Source: Pseudomonadota bacterium
GTDB taxonomy: Bacteria; Pseudomonadota; Gammaproteobacteria; Xanthomonadales; Rhodanobacteraceae
DNA length: 34,156 bases
NCBI GenBank assembly: GCA_021793195.1
Contig: JAJYTG010000012.1
Location: forward strand, 1 to 34,156
Direction: 5' to 3'
The position numbers and the translations under genes were made by a program. Numbering within the stretch: the first letter of the stretch is position 1; each line of letters begins with the position of its first letter. This document shows, in pieces, positions 1 through 9,432 of the stretch. The notes beneath the pieces are model-generated. The model searched no databases. It was not told the origin of the DNA and worked only from the letters and a program-made list of their open reading frames with translations.

Positions 1-1281
<1,281 letters not shown>

Positions 1282-1316
1282 TCCGGCGCTCTCCTGTTCG
1301 TCCGGCGTCGGTCGCG

Positions 1317-1394
1317 GACCAGATCCTTCGGGCTGCGCCCTCAGGATGACAGCAAGAAAGAAAAGTTTGTCACCCTGAGCGCAGCGAAGGGTCT
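1317..1394. repeat. Paired inverted repeat element, copy 1
   Basis: Left arm begins AGATCCTTCGGGCTGCGCCC and ends with CAGGATGAC. The right arm, GTCACCCTGAGCGCAGCG followed by AAGGGTCT, is its imperfect reverse complement, separated by a short A-rich loop. Each arm also has internal dyad symmetry (CTG...CAG). This looks like a REP/BIME-type dispersed element in which two related palindromes face each other. Elements with this CCTTCG...CTCAGG core recur in many bacterial genomes, though I cannot count copies here beyond the second one in the same gap. Confidence 0.8.
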
Positions 1395-1447
1395 GGCGAC
1401 CGACGTCATCCGCAGCCGCGTATGGGCGCGATCGAAGCGGGACTGGC

Positions 1448-1542
1448 GACCAGATCCTTCGGGCTGCGCCCTCAGGATGACAACAAGAGCGGCAACAAAA
1501 GACAGAAACAAAAGTTGTCACCCTGAGCGCAGCGAAGGGTCT
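1448..1542. repeat. Paired inverted repeat element, copy 2
   Basis: Second copy of the same element in the same orientation. The first 34 bases of the left arm and 26 bases of the right arm are identical to copy 1. The A-rich loop is longer (about 35 bases against 18) and has diverged. Identical arms with variable loops suggest that the arms are the selected or recently copied part. About 50 bases of unrelated sequence separate the two copies. Confidence 0.8.
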
Positions 1543-1640
1543 GTGGATGACACGGGGGCATGCGCGGTGGTCGCGCAGGGCCGGCTGCGCGCATTGATCG
1601 AGGCGCTGCATGCCGCTTGCGGCGCTGCGGTACTGCTGCG

Positions 1641-1725
1641 GACTGCGGAGGACTGCGGAGGACTGCGGAGGACTGCGGAGGACTGCGGAGGACTGCGGAG
1701 GACTGCGGAGGACTGCGGAGGACTG
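1641..1725. repeat. Decanucleotide tandem array (GACTGCGGAG)n
   Basis: Eight perfect head-to-tail copies of GACTGCGGAG from 1641 to 1720, followed by a partial unit GACTG and preceded by a degenerate half unit. The period of 10 bp is close to one helical turn, so the same face of the DNA carries the same bases along the array. It lies in the leader upstream of yajC. All frames through it are open simply because the unit lacks stops, so I do not read it as coding. Confidence 0.97.
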
Positions 1726-1859
1726 AGCCCCTTGCGCCGGCGCCGGATGGCCCCATCCACGCGCTGCATCCGGGCCCTGGAACCTGCAGGCGGCCGGAGC
1801 GCATGGCATACTTCAGCGCTTTTAGACGCCGGCAGGGCCGGCCACAGGCGAGATCGACC

Positions 1860-2192
1860 ATGGATTTCCTGATTCCGAATGCCTACGCACAAGGCGCCGC
1901 GGGTGCCGCGCCCGGCAACCCTTTCATTTCGTTTCTGCCGCTGATCGCCCTGTTCGGCATCTTCTATTTCCTGATGATCCGCCCGCAGATGAAGCGGCAG
2001 AAGGAATTGCGCAAGATGATCGCCGACCTCGCCACGGGCGACGAGGTGGTCACCAACGGCGGCCTCGCCGGTCGCGTGGACGATCTCGGTGACGGGTTTC
2101 TGACCCTGGAGATCGCGTCGGGGGTCAAGGTCAAGGTGCAGCGCCAGGCGATCTCCGCCGTGCTGCCGAAAGGCACCCTGAAGGTCTCCTGA
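1860..2192 (+). CDS. yajC: Sec translocon accessory subunit YajC
   Basis: Small inner-membrane protein that associates with SecDF and the SecYEG holotranslocon. The 110-residue product has a short periplasmic N-terminus, one hydrophobic helix at about residues 25-41 (LPLIALFGIFYFLMIRPQ), and the basic cytoplasmic stretch and small beta domain typical of the family (GDEVVTNGGLAGRV near residues 60-75). ATG at 1860 is chosen because the typical N-terminus MDFLIPNAYAQ begins there; the reading frame is open further upstream, but only through the decamer array. A CATACT hexamer about 50 bases upstream could be a -10 box without a good -35. secD follows after 43 bases. Confidence 0.96.
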   Translation: MDFLIPNAYAQGAAGAAPGNPFISFLPLIALFGIFYFLMIRPQMKRQKELRKMIADLATGDEVVTNGGLAGRVDDLGDGFLTLEIASGVKVKVQRQAISAVLPKGTLKVS

Positions 2193-2198
2193 TGTTCC

Positions 2199-2217
2199 GC
2201 CGCGGCAGCGCCGCGGC
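2199..2217 (+). promoter_or_regulatory. Stem-loop between yajC and secD
   Basis: The self-complementary octamer GCCGCGGC occurs twice with AGC between, which allows an 8-bp GC-only hairpin with a three-base loop in the yajC-secD gap. No T-run follows, so it is more likely an RNA stability or processing element than an intrinsic terminator. Confidence 0.35.
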
Positions 2218-2235
2218 CCACCCGGAAGTGCAGGC

Positions 2236-4083
2236 ATGAGTGATTTTCCCCGCTGGAAGTACGCCCTGGTGGCGGTGGTGCTGCTGATCGGCATCGTCTA
2301 CGCGTTGCCCAACCTGTTTCCACAGCAACCGGCCGTGCAGATCCAGGCCAACCGCGGCGGCAGGGTCGACACCGCGCTCGAGCAGCGCGTGGCAGGTCTG
2401 TTCGCCAAGGCCGGCGCGCCGGCCGGCAGCCTGGTGCTCAACGGCGACCGCCTGCTGGCACGCTTTCCCAATACCGATCAGCAGCTCAAGGCCTACACCA
2501 CCGCGCGTGACGCGCTGGGCGAGGACTACGTGGTCGCGCTGAATCTCGCCTCGACCGTGCCGCCGTGGTTGCGCGCGATCGGCGCCAATTCGATGCCGCT
2601 GGGGCTCGACCTGCAGGGGGGCGTGCACTTCCTGATGCAGGTCGACAACAAGGCGGTGATGAACCAGCAGATGCAGCGCTACACCGACGACATCCGCGAC
2701 GCGCTGCGCGAGAAGCACATCCCCTATGACGAGGTGGTGCGCATGCCCGAAGGCGTGCGCGTGGTGCTGCGTGCCGCCGCCGATCACGACGCGGCGCTGG
2801 CGGCGATCAGCGCCAACGACCCCGACCTGACCCTGACCACCGCCAGCGACGGCGTCACCGTGACCGCGTCGCTGAAGCCCGAGAAGCTGATCGCGATCGA
2901 GCAGAGCATCGTCCACCAGAATCTCAGCACCCTGCGCAACCGCGTCAACGCGCTGGGCGTCGCCGAACCGCTGATCCAGCAGCAGGGCGCGAGCCGCATC
3001 GTGGTCGAACTGCCCGGCGTGCAGGACACCGCCGAGGCGAAGAAGATTCTCGGCGCCACCGCCACCCTCGAGTACCACGCGGTCGACGAGAGCGTGAATC
3101 CGGCCGAGGCGACCCAGAGCGGCAACGTGCCGCCCGAGGATCGGCTCTACAAGATGCGCGGTGGCGGCTCGATCGTGCTGAAGAAGAAGGTGATCGTCTC
3201 CGGTGACGAGCTGATCGATGCCTCCAGCGGCTTCGACCCGCAGAGCGGCGCGCCCTCGGTCAACATCGAGCTGAACTCGGCCGGCGCCAAGAAGATGCTC
3301 GACTACACCACCCAGAACGTCGGCAAGCGCATGGCGGTGGTGTACATCGAGCGCATCCCCGAGACGCGGATGGTCGACGGCAAGGAAGTGCACACCTCGC
3401 GCACCAGCGAGGAGGTGATCAACGCCGCCACCGTCAACGGCGTGTTCGGCAAGCGCTTCACCACCACCGGGCTCGGCCTGCAGGAGGCCAAGGAGCTGGC
3501 CCTGCTGCTGAAGTCCGGCTCGCTGGCGGCGCCGATGGACATCGTCGAGGAGCGCGTGATCGGCCCCAGCCTGGGTCAGCAGAATATCGTCCAGGGCCTG
3601 CGCGCGGTCGGCCTCGGCCTCGGCCTGGTGCTGCTGGCGGCGGCGTTCTACTACAAGCTGTTCGGCCTGGTCGCCGACATCGCGCTGGTTTTCAACCTGG
3701 TGCTGCTGGTCGCCGTGCTGTCGATTTTCCAGGCCACCCTGACCATGCCCAGCATCGCCGGCATCGTGCTGACGCTGGGCATGGCGATCGACGCCAACGT
3801 GCTGATCTGCGAACGCATCCGCGAGGAGCTGCGTGGCGGATCGACGCCGCTGGCATCGATCCGCGCCGGCTACCAGAAGGCATGGGCGACCATTCTCGAC
3901 GCCAACGTCACCCACCTGATCGCGGCCTTCGGGCTGATGACCTTCGGTTCGGGCTCGATCCGCGGCTTCGCGATCACGCTGGCGGTCGGCATCCTGACCT
4001 CGATGTTCACCTCGGTCACGGTCACCCACGCGATCACCGCGCTGCTGCACGGCGGCCGCAAGCTCAAGACGCTGTCGGTCTGA
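2236..4083 (+). CDS. secD: Protein translocase subunit SecD
   Basis: RND-like inner-membrane protein that, with SecF, uses the proton-motive force to complete protein export on the periplasmic side. The 615-residue length equals that of E. coli SecD. There is an N-terminal membrane helix (about residues 8-27), then the large periplasmic region with GLDLQGGVHFLM (residues 123-134), then a C-terminal block of helices from about residue 455. The GMAIDANVLICERIREEL motif places the proton-relay Asp at residue 519, as in E. coli. The start has GGAAG about 8 bases upstream. secF follows, but with an unusually long 175-base gap filled by a palindromic element. Confidence 0.98.
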   Translation: MSDFPRWKYALVAVVLLIGIVYALPNLFPQQPAVQIQANRGGRVDTALEQRVAGLFAKAGAPAGSLVLNGDRLLARFPNTDQQLKAYTTARDALGEDYVVALNLASTVPPWLRAIGANSMPLGLDLQGGVHFLMQVDNKAVMNQQMQRYTDDIRDALREKHIPYDEVVRMPEGVRVVLRAAADHDAALAAISANDPDLTLTTASDGVTVTASLKPEKLIAIEQSIVHQNLSTLRNRVNALGVAEPLIQQQGASRIVVELPGVQDTAEAKKILGATATLEYHAVDESVNPAEATQSGNVPPEDRLYKMRGGGSIVLKKKVIVSGDELIDASSGFDPQSGAPSVNIELNSAGAKKMLDYTTQNVGKRMAVVYIERIPETRMVDGKEVHTSRTSEEVINAATVNGVFGKRFTTTGLGLQEAKELALLLKSGSLAAPMDIVEERVIGPSLGQQNIVQGLRAVGLGLGLVLLAAAFYYKLFGLVADIALVFNLVLLVAVLSIFQATLTMPSIAGIVLTLGMAIDANVLICERIREELRGGSTPLASIRAGYQKAWATILDANVTHLIAAFGLMTFGSGSIRGFAITLAVGILTSMFTSVTVTHAITALLHGGRKLKTLSV

Positions 4084-4091
4084 GGTCTGGT

Positions 4092-4251
4092 GGCCGGTAG
4101 CGGAAAAATCGCAAGCAGCTCGCTCGGACTGGCCGTGCCGGGCGGGCTCCCCTCACTCGGCCCATAGCGATGGCTATGGGCCTCGCTCCGCAGCCGCGCC
4201 CGACACGCCCATTCCTTCGCGATCCCTCTTCCGCTTTTTCCGTTACAGGCC
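4092..4251. repeat. 160-bp imperfect palindrome (MITE/REP-like) between secD and secF
   Basis: Three nested inverted repeats share almost one centre near 4170. The outer arms at 4092-4115 and 4228-4251 match at 20 of 24 positions and contain CGGAAAAA or its complement. The middle arms at 4134-4148 and 4192-4207 pair around CGTG(C/T)CGGGCG. The core at 4159-4182 is a perfect 10-bp stem, GGCCCATAGC, with a GATG loop. The right outer arm ends seven bases before the secF start, and its AGGCC is the only plausible ribosome-binding sequence. No open reading frame of note lies inside. It looks like a non-autonomous element or a large structured RNA. Confidence 0.75.
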
Positions 4252-4258
4252 GCTAGCC

Positions 4259-5197
4259 ATGGAAATCTTCAATCCGCACAGCAACATCCACTTCCTCAGC
4301 CTGCGCCGCTACAGCATCACCGTGTCGGCGCTGCTGATGGTGCTCGCGATCGGGCTGATTGCGGTGCGCCACATCAACTACGGCCTCGATTTCACCGGCG
4401 GCGTGCTGGTCGAGGTCAGCTACGCCAAAAGCGTGGATACCAACGCGGTGCGCCAGACGCTGGAGTCGGCCGGCTTCCAGCATCCACTGGTGCAGAGTTT
4501 CGGCGGCACCCGTGACTTCACCATCCGCCTGCAGCCGAAGCCCGGCGACAGCAACACCGACCAGACGGCGCGCCTGGTGATGGCGGCCCTGACCGCCAGA
4601 AACCCCGGCGTGACGATGAAGAGCACCAGCTTCGTCGGCCCGCAGGTCGGTGCCGAACTGCGCAACGACGGCGTGGTGGCGGTGATCTTCGTGATCGTCC
4701 TGATCATGCTCTACCTCGGCCTGCGCTTCGAGAAGCGCTTCGCCGTCGCCGCGCTGATCACCGAGGTGCACGACACCGTGCTCACCATCGGTTTCTTCGC
4801 GCTGACCCAGCGCGAGTTCGACCTCACCGTGCTGGCCTCGCTGATGGCGGTGGTCGGCTACTCGATCAACGACAAGGTGGTGGTGTTCGACCGCGTGCGC
4901 GAACTGTTCCGCAACACGCGCCGCGCCGAGCCCGAGGAAATCCTCAACCGCGCGATCAACTCGACGCTGTCGCGCACCATCATCACCTCGCTGTTCACCG
5001 GCATCGCCATGGCCGCGCTGTACCTGTTCGGCGGCCCGGTGCTGCACGGCTTCGCGATCACCATGATCATCGGCATCATCATCGGCACGCTGTCGTCGAT
5101 TTTCGTCTCCAGCCCGCTGCTGCTGTGGCTGGGCGTATCGAAGAAGGACCTGATGCCGGTGACCAGGGAAAACCCCGAGCTGGCGCAGCGGCCGTAG
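4259..5197 (+). CDS. secF: Protein translocase subunit SecF
   Basis: Partner of SecD in the proton-driven SecDF complex. The 312-residue product starts with a membrane helix (about residues 18-37) and has the family signature YGLDFTGGVLVEV at about 40-52. Five further helices follow from about residue 138. The GYSINDKVVVFDRVRE motif carries the conserved Asp205, matching the E. coli SYSIND region. The palindromic element directly upstream could either break or modulate co-transcription with secD. The gene ends in a 94-base gap before the convergent murU. Confidence 0.98.
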   Translation: MEIFNPHSNIHFLSLRRYSITVSALLMVLAIGLIAVRHINYGLDFTGGVLVEVSYAKSVDTNAVRQTLESAGFQHPLVQSFGGTRDFTIRLQPKPGDSNTDQTARLVMAALTARNPGVTMKSTSFVGPQVGAELRNDGVVAVIFVIVLIMLYLGLRFEKRFAVAALITEVHDTVLTIGFFALTQREFDLTVLASLMAVVGYSINDKVVVFDRVRELFRNTRRAEPEEILNRAINSTLSRTIITSLFTGIAMAALYLFGGPVLHGFAITMIIGIIIGTLSSIFVSSPLLLWLGVSKKDLMPVTRENPELAQRP

Positions 5198-5263
5198 GAC
5201 GCGCGCCAGCCGCAGCCGATGCGCGCAACGGCTTGCGCTCCAGTCTTTGGGCTTTGGATTTCC

Positions 5264-5284
5264 CCCGGGTCCCGGGTCCCGGGC
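5264..5284. repeat. CCCGGGT short tandem repeat
   Basis: Three 7-bp units (CCCGGGT, CCCGGGT, CCCGGGC) in the gap between the convergent secF and murU genes. Each unit contains the palindrome CCCGGG. It resembles the octamer array before tgt in being C-rich and short-period, but the unit differs. No terminator with a T-run is visible in this gap. Confidence 0.6.
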
Positions 5285-5291
5285 CCCGCTC

Positions 5292-5999
5292 TCAGCCGTC
5301 CCCGGCGCTCAGCGCCGCGTCGAGCCGCGCCAGCTGCTGCGGCGTGCCGAGGTTGTGCCAGCGGCCGTCGAAGGCCTCGCCGCCGACGCGGCCGCGGCGC
5401 AGCGCGGCCCGATACAGCGGCAGCAGGCGAAAGCGCGGCGGATCCAGCATGATGCCGGGCTCGGCCGCCGCGGTCGTGCGCCAGTCGGCGAACAGCGCGG
5501 GCCGGCAGATGGCGATGTTGGCGTAGGTCATGCGCCTGCCGCCCTGCTCGACGATGCGATCGCCGTCGAGCCCGAAGTCGCCGGCCGCGTGCCAGTCGGG
5601 ATTGCGCACCATCACCAGCTGCGCGAGATCGTCGGCGCCGATGCGCAGCCGCGCGAAATCGTAGTCGGTCCACAGGTCGCCGCTGACGGCGATGAACGGG
5701 GCATCGCCCAGCAGCGGCAGCGCCTGCAGGATGCCGCCGCCGGTCTCCAGCGCCTGCTCGCCCTCGTGGCTGTAGCGGATGCGCAGGCCCCAGCGCGAGC
5801 CGTCGCCCAGCATGGCGGGGAATTGTTCGCCGAGATGGGCGGTGTTGATCACCACCTCGCGCACGCCGGCCTCGGCCAGGCGTTCGAGGTGGCGCACGAT
5901 CAGCGGCTGGCCGGCGACCGTCAGCAGCGGCTTGGGCGTGCGCTCGCTGAGCGGGCGCATGCGTTCGCCGCGGCCGGCGGCGAGGATCATCGCCCTCAC
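5292..5999 (-). CDS. murU: N-acetylmuramate alpha-1-phosphate uridylyltransferase MurU
   Basis: Nucleotidyltransferase that converts MurNAc-1-phosphate and UTP to UDP-MurNAc in the peptidoglycan recycling route described in Pseudomonas putida. The 235-residue product starts with the nucleotide-binding loop MILAAGRGERMRPLSE (residues 4-19), followed by TPKPLL. SGDLWTDYDF carries the metal-binding Asp, and the C-terminal GRWHNLGTPQQL is typical of MurU. The GTG start overlaps the amgK stop in a GTGA arrangement, so translation is probably coupled. The reading frame stays open upstream, inside amgK, but that part has no family similarity. Confidence 0.93.
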   Translation of the reverse strand: MRAMILAAGRGERMRPLSERTPKPLLTVAGQPLIVRHLERLAEAGVREVVINTAHLGEQFPAMLGDGSRWGLRIRYSHEGEQALETGGGILQALPLLGDAPFIAVSGDLWTDYDFARLRIGADDLAQLVMVRNPDWHAAGDFGLDGDRIVEQGGRRMTYANIAICRPALFADWRTTAAAEPGIMLDPPRFRLLPLYRAALRRGRVGGEAFDGRWHNLGTPQQLARLDAALSAGDG

Positions 6000-7009
6000 G
6001 GCGCCGGCGCCGTCAGGTCGCGGTCGGCGACGGCGCGTTCGAGCAGCGCGGCGAGCGGCGCCAGTTCGGGATAGCGTCGCGCCACGTCCATGGCGTAGGC
6101 GTACACGCGCGGCAGGTCGGCGAGGTAGCCGCGCTTGCCGTCGCGGTACCACAGCCGGCAGAAGATGCCGAGTACCTTGATGTGCCGCTGCAGGCCCATC
6201 AGGTCGAAGCTGCGCAGGAAAGCCTGCGGACCGACACCGATGGGCAGCAGGCCGGCGTCGATCAGCCGCAGGCGGTGATCCAGCGCCCAGCGCTCGACCC
6301 GCGCCTGCGGCCAGACGATGTAGCAGTCGCGCAGCAACGAGACGAGGTCATAGGTCAGCGGGCCGCACACGGCGTCCTGGAAATCGATGATGCCCGGGCC
6401 GTCGGCGTCGAGCACCAGCAGGTTGCGGCTGTGGAAGTCGCGGTGCACGAACGCGACCGGCTGCGCCTGCGCGGCGTGGACCAGCTGGCGGAAGGCGATT
6501 TCCAGCACCTCGCGCGAGCCGCAATCGGGCCGCGTGCCGAGATGGCGCTCGAGGAACCAGCGCGGCAGCAGTTCCATCTCGGCCACCAGATGCGGCTCGT
6601 CGTAGCGCGGCAGTCCCTGCGCATCGACGTCGCGCTGCATGCGCAGCAGGGCATCCAGGGCATCGGCATAGAGGATGTCGACGCTGGCCGCATCGAGTTC
6701 GGGCAGGTAGGTGCGGTCGCCCAGATCCTGCATCGCGATGAAGCCGCACTCGCGGTCGGCCGCCAGCACCCGCGGCGCGGCCAGGCCGGCGCGGCACAGG
6801 CGCGCATCCACGTCCAGCCACGGGCGGATGTCCTCGTGCTCGGGCGGCGCGTCCATCACGATCACGCTGTCGCCGTCGTCGCGCCAGCCGCGCCAGTAAC
6901 TGCGGAAGCTGGCGTCGGCCGAAGCCGGCCGCAGCTCCAGCGCGGGTGCGTCGAGGGCGCGGCGGGTCCAGTGCAGGCGCTGTTCGGCGCGGGTGGTCGC
7001 GGCAGTCAT
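5996..7009 (-). CDS. amgK: N-acetylmuramate/N-acetylglucosamine anomeric kinase AmgK
   Basis: Aminoglycoside-phosphotransferase-fold kinase that phosphorylates MurNAc or GlcNAc at the anomeric position, giving the substrate for MurU. The 337-residue product has the catalytic loop HRDFHSRN (His189, Asp191, Asn196) and the metal-binding DFQD (Asp209). Neighbouring murU is the best evidence that the substrate is an amino sugar and not an antibiotic. The pair lets cells rebuild UDP-MurNAc without the MurA step, which in Pseudomonas gives intrinsic fosfomycin tolerance. ATG at 7009 (MTAATTRAEQ) is preferred over upstream in-frame starts, which would run into the manC leader. The gene is divergent from manC. 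Confidence 0.92.
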   Translation of the reverse strand: MTAATTRAEQRLHWTRRALDAPALELRPASADASFRSYWRGWRDDGDSVIVMDAPPEHEDIRPWLDVDARLCRAGLAAPRVLAADRECGFIAMQDLGDRTYLPELDAASVDILYADALDALLRMQRDVDAQGLPRYDEPHLVAEMELLPRWFLERHLGTRPDCGSREVLEIAFRQLVHAAQAQPVAFVHRDFHSRNLLVLDADGPGIIDFQDAVCGPLTYDLVSLLRDCYIVWPQARVERWALDHRLRLIDAGLLPIGVGPQAFLRSFDLMGLQRHIKVLGIFCRLWYRDGKRGYLADLPRVYAYAMDVARRYPELAPLAALLERAVADRDLTAPAP

Positions 7010-7118
7010 GCGGCAGGTGGTGGTGGCGGTGCCATGAGGATAACAGCGGCCATCCGCGCTGCCCGCGGCGTCCGTTACACTGCGCCGAGACGTCACGCGC
7101 CGCTGGAGACTGGCCCGC

Positions 7119-8525
7119 ATGAAGCTGATTCCCGTGCTGCTGTCCGGCGGCTCCGGCACCCGCCTGTGGCCGCTGTCGCGCGAGGCCTATCCCAAGCAGT
7201 TCCTGCCGCTGGCCGGAGCGCAGACCATGCTGCAGGCGACCTGGCTGCGGGTGCGTGATCTCGGCGGCACCGCGCCGCTGGTGGTCGCCAACGAAGAGCA
7301 CCGCTTCATGGTCGCCGAGCAGTTGCGCGAAGTCGGCTGCGCGCCGGCGGCGCTGATCCTCGAACCGGTCGGCCGCAACACCGCGCCGGCGATCGCGGTG
7401 GCCGCGTTGCAGGCGCTGGCCGGCGGCGAGGACGCGCTGCTGCTGGTGCTGCCCTCCGATCACGTGATCCGCGACGAGGTCGGTTTCCGCGCCGCGGTGC
7501 GCGCCGCGCTGGCGGCGGCGGAGCAGGGCGCGCTGGTGACCTTCGGCATCGTCCCGGCCGCGCCCGAGACCGGCTACGGCTACATCAAGGCCGCGCCCGG
7601 CGAGGGCGTGCGCGCGGTCGAGCGCTTCGTCGAGAAGCCCGATCGCGCCACCGCCGAACGCTACCTCGCCGAAGGGGGCTACTACTGGAACAGCGGCATG
7701 TTCCTGTTCCGCGCCGGACGCTTCCTCGAGGAACTCGAACGCCTGCAGCCGGCGATGCTGGCCGCCTGCCGCGAGGCGCTGGCGAAGGCACGGCGCGACG
7801 TCGATTTCCTGCGTCTCGACAAGGACGCCTTCGGCGCCGGTCCGGCCGATTCGATCGACTACGCGGTGATGGAAAAGACCGCGCACGCCGCGGTACTGCC
7901 GGTGGATCTGGGCTGGAGCGACGTCGGCTCCTGGTCGGCGCTGTGGGAGGTCGCGGCGCGCGACGCCGCGGGCAACGCGCACCGCGGCGACGTGATCGCG
8001 CTCGACTGCCGCGACACCTATGCCTGGGGCGAGCGCCGGCTGATCGCGCTGATCGGCCTCGACGACGTCGTGGTGGTCGATACCGACGACGCCCTGCTGG
8101 TGGCGCGCAAGGACCGCGTGCAGCAGGTCAAGGAGATCGTCCGGCGCATCAAGGCCGAAAAGCGCAGCGAGGCCACCTGGCACCGCAAGGTGTATCGGCC
8201 TTGGGGCGCCTACGACTCGATCGACGCGGCCGAGCGCTTCCAGGTCAAGCGCATCACCGTCAAGCCGGGCGCGACGCTGTCGCTGCAGATGCACCACCAT
8301 CGCGCCGAGCACTGGATCGTGGTCAGCGGCACCGCGCGCGTGACCCGCGGCGAGGAGGTGTTCCTGCTTGGCGAGAATGAATCGACCTACATTCCGCTGG
8401 GCACCCGCCACCGGCTGGAGAATCCGGGCAAGCTGCCGCTGGAGCTGATCGAGGTGCAGTCCGGCGGCTATCTCGGCGAGGACGACATCGTCCGCTTCGA
8501 GGACAAGTATGGCCGCGAGGCCTGA
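7119..8525 (+). CDS. manC: Bifunctional mannose-1-phosphate guanylyltransferase / mannose-6-phosphate isomerase
   Basis: Type II PMI-GMP enzyme (ManC, AlgA and XanB family) that makes GDP-mannose for exopolysaccharide or LPS. The 468-residue product has the pyrophosphorylase signature [20 protein letters not shown] at residues 8-27 and FVEKP in the sugar-binding region. The C-terminal cupin isomerase domain begins near residue 382 with metal ligands in HHHRAEHW (392-399). GGAG lies about ten bases before the start. A TACACT hexamer at 7076-7081 is a possible -10 box without a recognisable -35. The cysD start codon lies inside the last codons of this gene, so the three genes form one transcription unit. 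Confidence 0.96.
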   Translation: MKLIPVLLSGGSGTRLWPLSREAYPKQFLPLAGAQTMLQATWLRVRDLGGTAPLVVANEEHRFMVAEQLREVGCAPAALILEPVGRNTAPAIAVAALQALAGGEDALLLVLPSDHVIRDEVGFRAAVRAALAAAEQGALVTFGIVPAAPETGYGYIKAAPGEGVRAVERFVEKPDRATAERYLAEGGYYWNSGMFLFRAGRFLEELERLQPAMLAACREALAKARRDVDFLRLDKDAFGAGPADSIDYAVMEKTAHAAVLPVDLGWSDVGSWSALWEVAARDAAGNAHRGDVIALDCRDTYAWGERRLIALIGLDDVVVVDTDDALLVARKDRVQQVKEIVRRIKAEKRSEATWHRKVYRPWGAYDSIDAAERFQVKRITVKPGATLSLQMHHHRAEHWIVVSGTARVTRGEEVFLLGENESTYIPLGTRHRLENPGKLPLELIEVQSGGYLGEDDIVRFEDKYGREA

Positions 8526-9432
8526 GCGCGCCACCGTGATGGATCACCTCGATCGGCTCGAGGCCGAGAGCATCCACATCCTGCGCGAGGTGGCGGCGAC
8601 CGCGCGCCGCCCGGTGCTGCTGTACTCGATCGGCAAGGATTCCTCGGTGCTGCTGCACCTGCTGCTGAAGGCGTTCCGGCCCGGGCGTCCGCCGCTGCCG
8701 CTGCTGCACGTCGATACCGGCTGGAAGTTCCGCGAGATGATCGAATTCCGCGACCGCCGCGTGGCCGAGACCGGGGTCGAGCTGATCGTGCACGTCAACG
8801 AGGAAGGCCGTGCCCAGGGCATCGGCCCGATCAGCCACGGCGCCAGCGTACATGTGGACGTGATGAAGGTGGTGGCGCTGAAACAGGCGCTGGACCGCGG
8901 CGGTTTCGACATGGCGATCGGCGGTGCGCGCCGCGACGAGGAAAAATCGCGCGCCAAGGAGCGCGTGTTCTCGTTCCGCAACGCGCAGCATCGCTGGGAC
9001 CCGAAGAACCAGCGCCCGGAGCTGTGGAACCTCTACAACACCCGCCTCGGTCCGGGCGAAAGCGTGCGCGTGTTCCCGCTGTCGAACTGGACCGAGCTGG
9101 ACGTCTGGCAGTACATCCGCCGCGAGGCGATCCCGGTGGTGCCGCTGTACTTCGCCGCCGAGCGCCCGGTGGTGGAGCGCGACGGCGCGCTGATCATGGT
9201 CGACGACGAGCGCCTGCCGCTGCGCCCCGGCGAGATCCCGCAACGGCGCAGGGTGCGCTTTCGCTCGCTGGGCTGCTATCCGCTGACTGCGGCGATTCCG
9301 TCCGCCGCGACGACGCTGGACGCGGTGATCGCCGAGATGCAGGCCAGCCGCCAGTCCGAGCGCGCCGGCCGCGTGCTCGACCACAGCGCCGGCACCTCGC
9401 TGGAGCAGAAGAAGCGCGAGGGGCATTTCTGA
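8509..9432 (+). CDS. cysD: Sulfate adenylyltransferase small subunit CysD
   Basis: Catalytic subunit of heterodimeric ATP sulfurylase, forming adenosine 5'-phosphosulfate (APS) from sulfate and ATP. The 307-residue product has the PP-loop segment [13 protein letters not shown] (residues 39-51), [13 protein letters not shown], and the C-terminal [12 protein letters not shown] at 8509 is chosen because GAGGA lies five bases upstream; ATG at 8539 is the alternative, with no good ribosome site. The chosen start overlaps manC by 17 bases. The cysNC start shares the last base of this stop (TGATG). No cysH, cysI, cysJ or sulfate uptake genes are adjacent. In Xanthomonas the equivalent genes are also known as raxP/raxQ and feed tyrosine sulfation of RaxX. 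Confidence 0.97.
   Translation: MAARPERATVMDHLDRLEAESIHILREVAATARRPVLLYSIGKDSSVLLHLLLKAFRPGRPPLPLLHVDTGWKFREMIEFRDRRVAETGVELIVHVNEEGRAQGIGPISHGASVHVDVMKVVALKQALDRGGFDMAIGGARRDEEKSRAKERVFSFRNAQHRWDPKNQRPELWNLYNTRLGPGESVRVFPLSNWTELDVWQYIRREAIPVVPLYFAAERPVVERDGALIMVDDERLPLRPGEIPQRRRVRFRSLGCYPLTAAIPSAATTLDAVIAEMQASRQSERAGRVLDHSAGTSLEQKKREGHF

Noticed and set aside
1477-1872. Open frames on both strands through the decamer array
   Set aside because: They are open because the unit has no stop codon in any frame. The peptides are simple repeats with no ribosome site, and yajC starts downstream.
5996-7009. Aminoglycoside resistance kinase
   Set aside because: The fold is shared, but the overlap with murU and the overall sequence indicate the amino-sugar kinase AmgK.
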